Source of the DNA: Eubacterium sp. | GTDB lineage: Bacteria > Bacillota > Clostridia > Oscillospirales > Acutalibacteraceae | Assembly: GCA_029054965.1 (NCBI GenBank) | Contig: JAIDEF010000076.1 | Location: 1-8,289 of the forward strand | Length of the DNA: 8,289 bases | Reading direction: 5' to 3' | Shown: positions 1 to 5,823 of the stretch, piece after piece | Numbering within the stretch: position 1 is the first letter of the stretch | Layout: each line of letters starts with the position of its first letter | The notes under the pieces: generated by a model | Database searches by the model: none | What the model was told of the DNA's origin: nothing | The model's input: the letters and a program-made list of their open reading frames with translations, nothing else | Made by a program: the position numbers and the translations under genes

Positions 1-10
1 GGTATTTTAA

Positions 11-745
11 ATGCTTGAATTAAAGGACTTAACCTTTGCTGTAGAGGAAAACGGCAAGGAAAAGGTTATAATTGACCATTTGAATTACACCATTGATGAT
101 AATAAGCTTACTGTTATTACGGGTCCTAACGGCGGAGGAAAATCAACTCTCGCAAAGCTGATTGCAGGTATTGAAAGACCTACGCAGGGAAGCATTGTTT
201 ATAATGGTGTTGACATAACAGATATGAGTATTACTGAAAGGGCAAGGCTTGGTGTGAGCTATGCTTTTCAGCAGCCTGTAAGATTTAAGGGCGTTAAGGT
301 TATTGATTTGATTCGTCTGGCAGCAGGTGAAAATCTGTCTGTGGCAGGTGCCTGTGCATATTTGTCAGAAGTTGGACTTTGTGCAAGGGATTATATCAAC
401 CGTGATGTTGATGCGAGTCTTTCGGGCGGTGAGCTTAAAAGAATTGAAATTGCCAGCGTTCTGGCAAGAAAGACTCCTTTATCTGTATTTGATGAGCCTG
501 AGGCAGGTATTGATTTATGGAGCTTTCATAATCTTATTAAGGTTTTTGAAAAAATGCAGTCAAAAAAAGAGAATACTATTGTAATTATTTCTCATCAGGA
601 GAGAATATTGAAAACTGCCGATGAAATAGTTATTCTTGCAGCAGGCAAGGTTAAGGCAAGCGGCAGCAGGGATGAAATGCTTTGTCAGGTGCTTGGCGGT
701 GCTGACGGCTGCAGATTTTATTCAGAGCAGGAGTGTGAGGAGTAG
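11..745 (+). CDS. sufC: SufC/SmsC-like Fe-S cluster assembly ATPase
   Basis: This is a cytosolic ABC-type ATPase without membrane partners; it is expected to bind the SufB-like protein encoded next and drive Fe-S cluster assembly on it. Visible in 244 residues: Walker A GPNGGGKST (38-46), Q-loop around FQQP (86-89), signature LSGGELKR (137-144), Walker B ending FDEPEAGIDLWSF (160-172) and a switch histidine in ISHQE. The DEPEAGID segment and the SufB-like neighbour separate it from transporter ATPases. The length matches the SufC family (about 245-260). ATG at 11 gives a complete N-terminus, but only ten bases lie upstream, so the ribosome site and promoter are out of view. The stop is one base from the next start, so the two genes are surely co-transcribed. 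Family assignment is firm; the choice between canonical SUF and the minimal SMS type rests on the short partner and missing accessory genes. Confidence 0.9.
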   Translation: MLELKDLTFAVEENGKEKVIIDHLNYTIDDNKLTVITGPNGGGKSTLAKLIAGIERPTQGSIVYNGVDITDMSITERARLGVSYAFQQPVRFKGVKVIDLIRLAAGENLSVAGACAYLSEVGLCARDYINRDVDASLSGGELKRIEIASVLARKTPLSVFDEPEAGIDLWSFHNLIKVFEKMQSKKENTIVIISHQERILKTADEIVILAAGKVKASGSRDEMLCQVLGGADGCRFYSEQECEE

Positions 746-746
746 T

Positions 747-1664
747 ATGGATCAGATTCAGAAAATGCTGCTTGAGCAGGTTGCGGATTTACATGAGGTG
801 CCGACAGGCGCTTATAATATAAGAGCAAATGGTGCCGGAGCAGGAAGAAATACAACTGCCAATATTGATATTGTCACGAAACAGGACAAGCAGGGTATTG
901 ATATCATTGTTAAACCTTATACAAAAAAGGAAAGTGTTCATATTCCTGTAATTATCAGTGAAAGCGGAATTGAGGAATGTGTTTATAACGATTTTTATAT
1001 CGGTGAAAATGCAGATGTTATTATTGTTGCCGGATGCGGTATTCATAATGCAGGTGACAGCCTTTCTGCACATTCGGGTATCCATACCTTCCATATCGGC
1101 AAAAATGCTAAGGTGAAATATGTTGAAAAACACTATGGCTCGGGTGAGGGAACAGGCGAAAGAATTATGAATCCCCAGACCATTGTTGATATTGAAGAGG
1201 GCGGCTTCATTGAAATGGAAACAGTTCAGATTAAGGGAATTGACTCAACAAAACGCTCAACAAAGGCGAGACTTGACAAGGATGCAAAAATTGTTATTAC
1301 CGAAAAGCTTATGACTCATGGCAGTCAGTTTGCAGAAACAAGCTTTGATGTTGATATGGATGGTGAAAATTCCAGTGCAAATGTTGTTTCACGTTCAGTA
1401 GCAAAGGATAATTCCAAACAGATTTTTTATTCAAAGATTAACGGCAATAACAAATGTACAGGCCATTCAGAATGTGATGCTATTATTATGGGTAATGCAG
1501 TGATTAGTGCTGTGCCTGAAATTACTGCTAATGATTTGGATGCAGCATTAATTCACGAAGCTGCTATAGGTAAAATTGCAGGTGAACAGATTATCAAGCT
1601 GATGACCTTGGGGCTGACCGCAGAGGAAGCTGAGGAACAGATTGTTAATGGCTTTTTGAAATAA
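747..1664 (+). CDS. sufB: Short SufB/SufD-family Fe-S scaffold protein (SmsB-like)
   Basis: This protein would be the scaffold on which the SufC-like ATPase helps build Fe-S clusters. The C-terminal half has the SufBD beta-helix pattern: a Cys in GHSECDAIIMGNA (C243), then HEAAIGKIAGEQ (H270, E271) and the closing helical stretch LGLTAEEAEEQIVNGFL. By spacing, C243 and E271 look equivalent to E. coli SufB Cys405 and Glu434, residues reported to matter for cluster formation; this is alignment by eye. Other cysteines are C78, C97 and C237. At 305 residues it is far shorter than canonical SufB (about 470-500) or SufD (about 420), matching the single-scaffold minimal systems of anaerobes. I chose ATG 747 because GAGGAG (737-742) precedes it; an in-frame start at 636 would overlap sufC by 110 bases. 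No SufS, SufU or SufD follows. Confidence 0.85.
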   Translation: MDQIQKMLLEQVADLHEVPTGAYNIRANGAGAGRNTTANIDIVTKQDKQGIDIIVKPYTKKESVHIPVIISESGIEECVYNDFYIGENADVIIVAGCGIHNAGDSLSAHSGIHTFHIGKNAKVKYVEKHYGSGEGTGERIMNPQTIVDIEEGGFIEMETVQIKGIDSTKRSTKARLDKDAKIVITEKLMTHGSQFAETSFDVDMDGENSSANVVSRSVAKDNSKQIFYSKINGNNKCTGHSECDAIIMGNAVISAVPEITANDLDAALIHEAAIGKIAGEQIIKLMTLGLTAEEAEEQIVNGFLK

Positions 1665-1745
1665 TACACTTTTTACTTATGTGTTAATTATCTTTAATGG
1701 AATTAAAAAATATACGATTTTTTTAAAAAAAGTTGATTTTCCCTA

Positions 1746-1773
1746 TTGCAATTTGTGAAAAGTATGTTATAAT
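1746..1773 (+). promoter_or_regulatory. Strong promoter for the structured RNA
   Basis: TTGCAA (1746-1751), a 16-base spacer and TATAAT (1768-1773), with an extended -10 TG at 1765-1766. Predicted start is near 1780. The 81 bases between the sufB-like stop and this promoter are very AT-rich and show no gene or convincing terminator. No coding sequence of useful length lies between this promoter and the terminator at 1911-1948, so it appears to serve a non-coding transcript. Confidence 0.75.
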
Positions 1774-1779
1774 GTAAAA

Positions 1780-1948
1780 GAACTAACATCATGTACTTCA
1801 TTAGTAGTTAATCTCTGGAGTTCAATTATTTTTTACCTCTACGTATTTGTTTCAATACGCTGACTGTTTGTAAGAAATATGAGAACTGTAGTTATTAGTG
1901 AGTACAAAAAGGAATTACTAGCCCGCAAGGGCTAGTAATTCTTTTTTT
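1780..1948 (+). ncRNA. Unidentified structured non-coding RNA, about 170 nt
   Basis: The transcript is bounded by a strong promoter and an intrinsic terminator and has no credible ORF. Folding by hand gives a long rod. A closing helix pairs 1792-1796 with 1902-1906 and, past a bulged T1797, 1798-1810 with 1889-1901 (18 pairs, several G-U). Then come an 8-by-1 asymmetric bulge, a 5-bp helix 1819-1823/1883-1887, a 3-by-3 internal loop, a 10-bp helix 1827-1836/1870-1879, and a terminal region with hairpin 1842-1847/1854-1859 flanked by CTCTA and CTGACTGTTT. An independent terminator hairpin follows. A closed rod with an internal bulge loosely recalls 6S RNA, but the core of about 127 nt is short and I recognise no 6S sequence. 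No T-box motif is present. It may instead be a leader attenuating the downstream transporter, although that operon has its own promoter. The family is unknown. Confidence 0.6.
1911..1948 (+). terminator. Intrinsic terminator of the structured RNA
   Basis: A perfect 13-bp stem (1912-1924 with 1929-1941) closes a GCAA tetraloop (1925-1928) and is followed at once by seven T (1942-1948). The A-run at 1906-1910 would give a U-tract on the opposite strand too, but no gene converges from the right. Confidence 0.92.
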
Positions 1949-1956
1949 ATTTGTTG

Positions 1957-1985
1957 TTGCTTTTTTTATTTTTATCTGTTATAAT
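1957..1985 (+). promoter_or_regulatory. Promoter of the amino acid ABC transporter operon
   Basis: TTGCTT (1957-1962), a 17-base spacer and TATAAT (1980-1985) with an extended -10 TG at 1977-1978. Predicted start is near 1992, giving a leader of about 65 nt. It begins right after the terminator of the upstream RNA, so the operon can be transcribed independently of that RNA. Confidence 0.7.
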
Positions 1986-2012
1986 TGGTGCATAACATTT
2001 TACTGTGGCAAA

Positions 2013-2028
2013 GTGCTAACGTGCTATC
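2013..2028 (+). repeat. Tandem 8-base direct repeat in the transporter leader
   Basis: GTGCTAAC (2013-2020) is followed directly by GTGCTATC (2021-2028), matching at 7 of 8 positions. A looser third copy, GTGCATAAC, lies at 1988-1996 near the predicted transcription start. This placement would suit a regulator-binding site, but short repeats arise by chance and no known operator is recognised. Confidence 0.3.
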
Positions 2029-2056
2029 AGTATAAAAATTTGAAAGGAATTTAAAA

Positions 2057-2896
2057 ATGAAAAAAGTATTATCAGTTTTGCTTGCAGTTTTAATGCTCGT
2101 TTCAGTGGGTTCATTATTTGCTGCTTGCACAAAAGAAGAAGCACCGAAGGAAGATGACAAAACAGCTTCAGACTTAGCTTATGTACAGGACAAGGGTGAG
2201 CTTGTTATCGGCATCACACTTTTTGCACCTATGGATTATTATGCTGACGAGGCAGAAACAGAGCTTACAGGCTTTGAGGTTGAGTTCGGTAAAGCAGTTT
2301 GCGAAAAGCTCGGCGTTACTCCTAAGTTCCAGGTAATCAGCTGGGAAGCTAAGGAAAATGAGCTCAATGCAAAGAATATTGACTGTATCTGGAATGGTCT
2401 TACAATTGACAACGACAGACTTGCTACAATGTCAATTTCAGATCCTTATATGAACAATAAGCAGGTTCTTATTACCAAGGCTGAGAATGCTGAAAAGTAT
2501 TCAGCAGCAGGTTCACTCAAGGGCTTAACAGTAGTTGCTGAAAAGGAATCAGCAGGTGAGGGTGTTGCACAGACTGACGCTTTCTTTGAGGGATGCAACT
2601 ACACTGCTGTTGACAGTATGGCTAAGGCTATGATGGAGGTTAAGTCAGGCACAGCAGATGCTGCTGTTATCGACTATGTTACAGGTATCGGCTCACTTGG
2701 TGAGGGTACTGACTACGCTGATATTGTTATTGTTGAGGGTGCAAGCTTTGCTGATGAGCAGTATGGTATTGCTTTCAGAAAGGGCAGTGACATCACTGCT
2801 GAGGTTAATAAGGCAAGAAAAGAGCTCCTTGCTGACGGCACACTCCAGAAAATTGCTGACAAGTATAAGCTCGGCGAGCAGCTTATTGCTGAATAA
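2057..2896 (+). CDS. Amino acid ABC transporter substrate-binding lipoprotein
   Basis: This is a family 3 solute-binding protein (279 residues) that captures a polar amino acid outside the membrane and delivers it to the permease encoded next. The N-terminus is a lipoprotein signal: MKK, a hydrophobic core, then LFAAC with the lipidated cysteine at residue 24, followed by an acidic linker (25-38). The mature domain starts with KGELVIGIT (46-54), then LTGFEVEFGKAV (70-81) and DCIWNGLTIDNDR (109-121), the usual family 3 landmarks; the C-terminal part has FADEQYGIAFRKGSD. The ribosome site AAAGGAA (2043-2049) is 7 bases before the ATG. The spacing to the permease gene is 96 bases and contains a hairpin, as often seen where the binding protein is made in excess. 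The ligand (for example glutamine, cystine or a basic amino acid) cannot be told from the sequence. Confidence 0.93.
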   Translation: MKKVLSVLLAVLMLVSVGSLFAACTKEEAPKEDDKTASDLAYVQDKGELVIGITLFAPMDYYADEAETELTGFEVEFGKAVCEKLGVTPKFQVISWEAKENELNAKNIDCIWNGLTIDNDRLATMSISDPYMNNKQVLITKAENAEKYSAAGSLKGLTVVAEKESAGEGVAQTDAFFEGCNYTAVDSMAKAMMEVKSGTADAAVIDYVTGIGSLGEGTDYADIVIVEGASFADEQYGIAFRKGSDITAEVNKARKELLADGTLQKIADKYKLGEQLIAE

Positions 2897-2925
2897 TTTG
2901 TTTTAAAATAAGATTTTTATTCTGA

Positions 2926-2964
2926 GACGGAAACATCTTTTGGTGCTTCCGTCAATGAATTTTT
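2926..2964 (+). terminator. Hairpin between binding-protein and permease genes (weak terminator or mRNA stabiliser)
   Basis: GACGGAA (2926-2932) pairs with TTCCGTC (2947-2953); past one mismatch, 2934-2937 pairs with 2942-2945 around a TTTT loop. The only T-run (2960-2964) starts six bases after the stem, so termination should be partial at best. It more likely lowers permease and ATPase expression relative to the binding protein, or protects the 3' end of the upstream message. Confidence 0.5.
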
Positions 2965-2992
2965 ATTAGTTTATTTGTGATAGGGGAATTCT

Positions 2993-3640
2993 ATGAGTAG
3001 CTTTTTATCGGTTTCAACCGAGCTTTTAAAGGGCTTTGGCGAAAATGTTAAGCTGTTTGGCTTAACGCTTTTGTTTTCGCTGCCCTTGGGACTGATTATA
3101 ACCTTTTGCTCCACATCAAAATTCAAACCGCTTAAATGGCTTTCAAAAACCTTTGTTTGGATTATAAGGGGTACACCGCTGATGCTTCAGCTTTTTGTGG
3201 TGCTTTATGTTCCGGGTCTGCTGTTTAACTTTCCGATTAAGGTGCGTTTTACCGCAGCACTGATTGCGTTTGTTATCAATTATTCCTGCTATTTTTCAGA
3301 AATTTACAGGGGCGGTATTGAGAGCATACCAAAGGGACAGTATGAAGCAGGTCAGGTGCTTGGTATGACGAAGCCGCAAATCTTCTTTAAAGTTGTGCTT
3401 ATGCAGGTTGTAAAAAGAATTATTCCGCCGATGAGCAATGAGATTATTACACTCGTAAAGGATACCTCACTTGCAAGAGTCATTGCAGTAAGTGAAATTA
3501 TTATGGCTGCTGACAGATTCTCTGCAAGAGGCATTATATGGCCGCTTTTCTATACAGGTGTGTTCTTCCTGTTATTCAATGGCGTACTCACAATCCTGTT
3601 CGGCAAAATAGAAAAGAAGCTTGATTATTACAGAGGTTAA
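2993..3640 (+). CDS. Amino acid ABC transporter permease (HisM/GlnP family)
   Basis: This is the integral membrane subunit of the importer, 215 residues, the usual size for polar amino acid permeases. Hydrophobic segments lie at about 18-40, 53-78, 85-102 and 181-204, with weaker ones near 131-147 and 162-172. Family signatures seen: RGTPLMLQL (59-67), the cytoplasmic EAA loop EAGQVLGM (118-125) that docks to the ATPase, and KDTSLA (156-161). Only one permease gene is present, so the channel is probably a homodimer. The ribosome site AGGGG (2982-2986) precedes ATG 2993. The stop is four bases before the ATPase start, so translation is probably coupled. Confidence 0.93.
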   Translation: MSSFLSVSTELLKGFGENVKLFGLTLLFSLPLGLIITFCSTSKFKPLKWLSKTFVWIIRGTPLMLQLFVVLYVPGLLFNFPIKVRFTAALIAFVINYSCYFSEIYRGGIESIPKGQYEAGQVLGMTKPQIFFKVVLMQVVKRIIPPMSNEIITLVKDTSLARVIAVSEIIMAADRFSARGIIWPLFYTGVFFLLFNGVLTILFGKIEKKLDYYRG

Positions 3641-3644
3641 TGCT

Positions 3645-4451
3645 ATGGCGATATTAGATGTTAAAAATATACATAAAAGCTTCGGTAATAACGAGGTGCT
3701 AAAGGGTATTGATTTTTCACTTGAAAAGGGTGATGTGCTGTCAATTATCGGCTCATCAGGCAGTGGTAAAACAACTCTTTTAAGATGTCTTAATTTTCTT
3801 GAAACTGCCGACAAAGGCTCAATTAAGGTGTCCGGTGAAACACTCTTTGACACTGATGACAGAAGCACACTTAATGAAAAGGAAATAAGGCGTAACAGAT
3901 TACATTTCGGTCTGGTGTTCCAGCAGTTCAATCTGTTTCCGCAATACACTGTTTTTGATAATCTGACTCTTGCACCCAAGCTTGCGTTAAAGGATGAGCT
4001 TAAGGCTATGAAGAAGTCCGGTACACTGAGCAAGGATTATAAATCAAAAAAAATCAGTGAGATTGAAAATAATGCCTATGAGCTTCTTGAACGAGTAGGG
4101 TTAAGCGAAAAGGCAAAGTCATATCCGTGTGAGCTGTCAGGCGGACAGCAGCAGCGTGTGGCAATTGCCAGGGCACTTGCTATGAAACCTGATATTCTCT
4201 GCTTTGACGAGCCTACATCGGCGCTTGACCCTGAGCTTACAGGCGAGGTGCTCAACGTTATCCGCTCACTTAAAACAGGCGACAGCACAATGATTGTTGT
4301 TACTCACGAAATGCAGTTTGCCAAGAATGTTTCTGATAAAATAATGTTTATGGCAAATGGAGTTGTTGAAGAATACGGCACGCCATCAGAAGTGTTTGAT
4401 AATCCAAAAAGTGAAATTCTTCATGCCTTCTTGCAAAAAGCGTTGGATTGA
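3645..4451 (+). CDS. Amino acid ABC transporter ATP-binding protein (GlnQ/HisP type)
   Basis: This ATPase powers the importer at the inner face of the membrane. In 268 residues: Walker A GSSGSGKT (36-43), Q-loop VFQQFNLFP (91-99), signature LSGGQQQR (164-171), Walker B ILCFDEPTSALD (184-195) and switch histidine in VVTHEM (H221). Start chosen at ATG 3645, which has AGAGG (3632-3636) eight bases upstream and gives the expected MAILDVKNIHKSFG opening; the in-frame ATG at 3621 lies inside the permease gene without a ribosome site. The protein is about 25 residues longer than usual GlnQ-type ATPases (about 240). The extra length sits in the helical domain near residues 114-141, a lysine-rich stretch including KKSGTLSKDYKSKK, between the Q-loop and the signature. 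Substrate is set by the binding protein and is unknown. Confidence 0.94.
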   Translation: MAILDVKNIHKSFGNNEVLKGIDFSLEKGDVLSIIGSSGSGKTTLLRCLNFLETADKGSIKVSGETLFDTDDRSTLNEKEIRRNRLHFGLVFQQFNLFPQYTVFDNLTLAPKLALKDELKAMKKSGTLSKDYKSKKISEIENNAYELLERVGLSEKAKSYPCELSGGQQQRVAIARALAMKPDILCFDEPTSALDPELTGEVLNVIRSLKTGDSTMIVVTHEMQFAKNVSDKIMFMANGVVEEYGTPSEVFDNPKSEILHAFLQKALD

Positions 4452-4459
4452 GTTATAAT
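4431..4459 (+). promoter_or_regulatory. Internal promoter for the M28-type peptidase gene
   Basis: TTGCAA (4431-4436), a 17-base spacer and TATAAT (4454-4459). The -35 lies in the last codons of the ATPase gene and the -10 just after its stop. Predicted start is near 4466, leaving a leader of about 22 nt that contains the ribosome site. No terminator separates the two genes, so read-through from the transporter operon is also possible. Confidence 0.65.
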
Positions 4460-4487
4460 GGTTTCATATAATTAAGGAGGGGTAGCA

Positions 4488-5729
4488 ATGAATTTAAAAA
4501 GTATCATTAACAAGAAAAAAGATTATGCTCAGTATATGGTGGATGAAATTACCCACATCTGTAAGGATATGCCTAAGCGTGATCCCGGCTCAGAGGGTGA
4601 AAAAATTGCCTGTGAGTATATGGCAGATGTGCTCAAAAAGGACTGTGGCTGTGACGAGGCAAAGGTTGAAAGCTTCAAAGAAAATCCCGGTTCGTTCTTT
4701 GGCTGGATTTATTTCACAATCACATTCGTGCTTGCTGCAATCGTTCTGTTCTTCTTCTGTCCGATTGTATCAGCAGTATTAATTGTTCTCGGTCTTCTTA
4801 TTGCATTTTTACAGTTTGGACTTTATAAAAAGACTATGGACAGATTTTTCCCTGAAAAGACAGGTCACAACGTGACAGCTATAAAGCACTGCACAGGTGA
4901 GGTTAAGCGCAGAATTTTCTTTAACGGTCATCCTGACGCAGCTTGGGAATGGCCTGTTAACTATAAGCTTGGCGGCGTTGGCTTTGAGGGTCACGCAATA
5001 ATCTGCGGTGTCGGTGCTGTTTATTATATTGTTATATCAATAATGTACGTTGTTCAGAATGGTATTGGTTTTGCTATGATTGATAAATCATCACCACTCT
5101 TTAAGTTCGCTTTAATCGGCTTGATTTTTGTTCCGTTTTTAATTGGTTTATACTGGATGTGGAATGAAAAAAGAGTTGTAGACGGTGCTAACGATAATCT
5201 TTCAGGCTGTTATATGGGTATTGCAGTTATGAAGGCACTTCAGGATGCAGGCATTACTTTTGAAAATACAGAGATTGGTGTTGTTCTTACTGGTTCAGAG
5301 GAAGCAGGTCTTCGCGGTTCAAAGGCTTGGTGCGAGGCTCATAAGGGTGAGTATCAGGATGTTCCGACTTTCTTCTTCTCATATGACACAATTCATGATC
5401 CGAAATATCTTATGACAAATTATCGTGATCTTAACGGTACTGTTAAGGCAGATAAGGATGTTTCTGACTTATTTATGGAAGCTGCTCAGGAGCTTAATGT
5501 TCACTGTATTAAGGGATGGGTGCCACCACTCGGCGGTGCAACAGATAACGCTGCCTTTGCACAGGCCGGCTTCCGTTCAACAGGTATTACAGGTCTTAAC
5601 CATAAGTTAGAGGATTATTACCATACCCGCCGTGATACATATGATAATATGAACCTTGAAGGACTTGCAGACTGTTTTGCAGTTTCTGTTAAAGCTCTCG
5701 AAATGTTTGACAATGGTGCAAAACAGTAA
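4488..5729 (+). CDS. Membrane-embedded M28-family zinc metallopeptidase
   Basis: This is a putative aminopeptidase-type enzyme of family M28 (413 residues). The di-metal ligands and base are all apparent: H148 and D150 in NGHPD, bridging D236 in GANDNLSG, E271 and E272 in TGSEEAGLRG, D300 in SYDTIHDP and H379 in YYHTRRDT. Unusually, membrane helices interrupt this domain: a hydrophobic hairpin at about 70-113 before the first ligand, and two more segments (about 167-190 and 205-225) between H148/D150 and D236. No signal peptide is seen; the N-terminus is lysine-rich, and Lys/Arg follow the second and fourth segments (YKKTMDR, NEKRV). By the positive-inside rule, the active site would face the cytoplasm. 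A strong ribosome site, AAGGAGGGG (4474-4482), precedes ATG 4488. The gene has its own promoter and terminator. Substrate is unknown; turnover of imported peptides is only a guess. Confidence 0.85.
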   Translation: MNLKSIINKKKDYAQYMVDEITHICKDMPKRDPGSEGEKIACEYMADVLKKDCGCDEAKVESFKENPGSFFGWIYFTITFVLAAIVLFFFCPIVSAVLIVLGLLIAFLQFGLYKKTMDRFFPEKTGHNVTAIKHCTGEVKRRIFFNGHPDAAWEWPVNYKLGGVGFEGHAIICGVGAVYYIVISIMYVVQNGIGFAMIDKSSPLFKFALIGLIFVPFLIGLYWMWNEKRVVDGANDNLSGCYMGIAVMKALQDAGITFENTEIGVVLTGSEEAGLRGSKAWCEAHKGEYQDVPTFFFSYDTIHDPKYLMTNYRDLNGTVKADKDVSDLFMEAAQELNVHCIKGWVPPLGGATDNAAFAQAGFRSTGITGLNHKLEDYYHTRRDTYDNMNLEGLADCFAVSVKALEMFDNGAKQ

Positions 5730-5747
5730 TTGATATTTCATATTTAT

Positions 5748-5778
5748 AAAAGGAACGATATTATATCGTTCCTTTTTT
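5748..5778 (+). terminator. Intrinsic terminator after the M28 peptidase gene
   Basis: A perfect 13-bp stem (5748-5760 with 5764-5776) has a TTA loop and a T-run at 5773-5778. The inner ten pairs around GGAACGATA give most of the stability. The A-run at the left would allow use on the minus strand, though no gene there needs it. It insulates the methyltransferase operon from the peptidase gene. Confidence 0.9.
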
Positions 5779-5788
5779 GTTATAAATC

Positions 5789-5817
5789 TTGATATGAACA
5801 TTTCGATTTGGTATAAT
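5789..5817 (+). promoter_or_regulatory. Promoter of the trmN6-rsmI-pflX operon, probably giving a leaderless message
   Basis: TTGATA (5789-5794), a 17-base spacer and TATAAT (5812-5817) form a near-consensus promoter. The expected start, about seven bases past the -10, falls at 5824, which is the A of the ATG chosen for the first gene. The promoter sits 10 bases after the terminator T-run, so it is the only evident source of transcription for this operon. Confidence 0.75.
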
Positions 5818-5823
5818 AAACCT

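Noticed and set aside
636..746. In-frame N-terminal extension of the SufB-like gene from ATG 636
   Set aside because: It would overlap the SufC-like gene by 110 bases and encode a Cys/Arg-rich stretch unlike the family; ATG 747 has GAGGAG upstream.
1665..1735. Possible terminator after the SufB-like gene
   Set aside because: Only a 4-bp ACAC/GTGT stem and an all A-T hairpin near 1705-1723 are present; neither has the GC-rich stem needed.
1791..1811. Six-codon leader peptide (ATG TAC TTC ATT AGT AGT TAA) at the start of the structured RNA
   Set aside because: It has no ribosome site, no run of a regulatory amino acid, and lies mostly within the closing helix.
1780..1948. T-box riboswitch for the amino acid transporter
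   Set aside because: No T-box antiterminator sequence or specifier-type stem is visible, and the operon has its own promoter downstream.
1780..1948. Firm call of 6S RNA
   Set aside because: The rod shape is suggestive, but the core is short, the internal bulge is small and asymmetric, and no 6S sequence signature was recognised.
3621..3644. Earlier in-frame ATG for the ATP-binding protein
   Set aside because: It lies inside the permease gene with no ribosome site, and the residues before MAILDV do not belong to the family.
5794..5823. Earlier in-frame ATG for the TrmN6-like gene
   Set aside because: It overlaps the -35 element, has no ribosome site, and the ten extra residues precede the usual family start.
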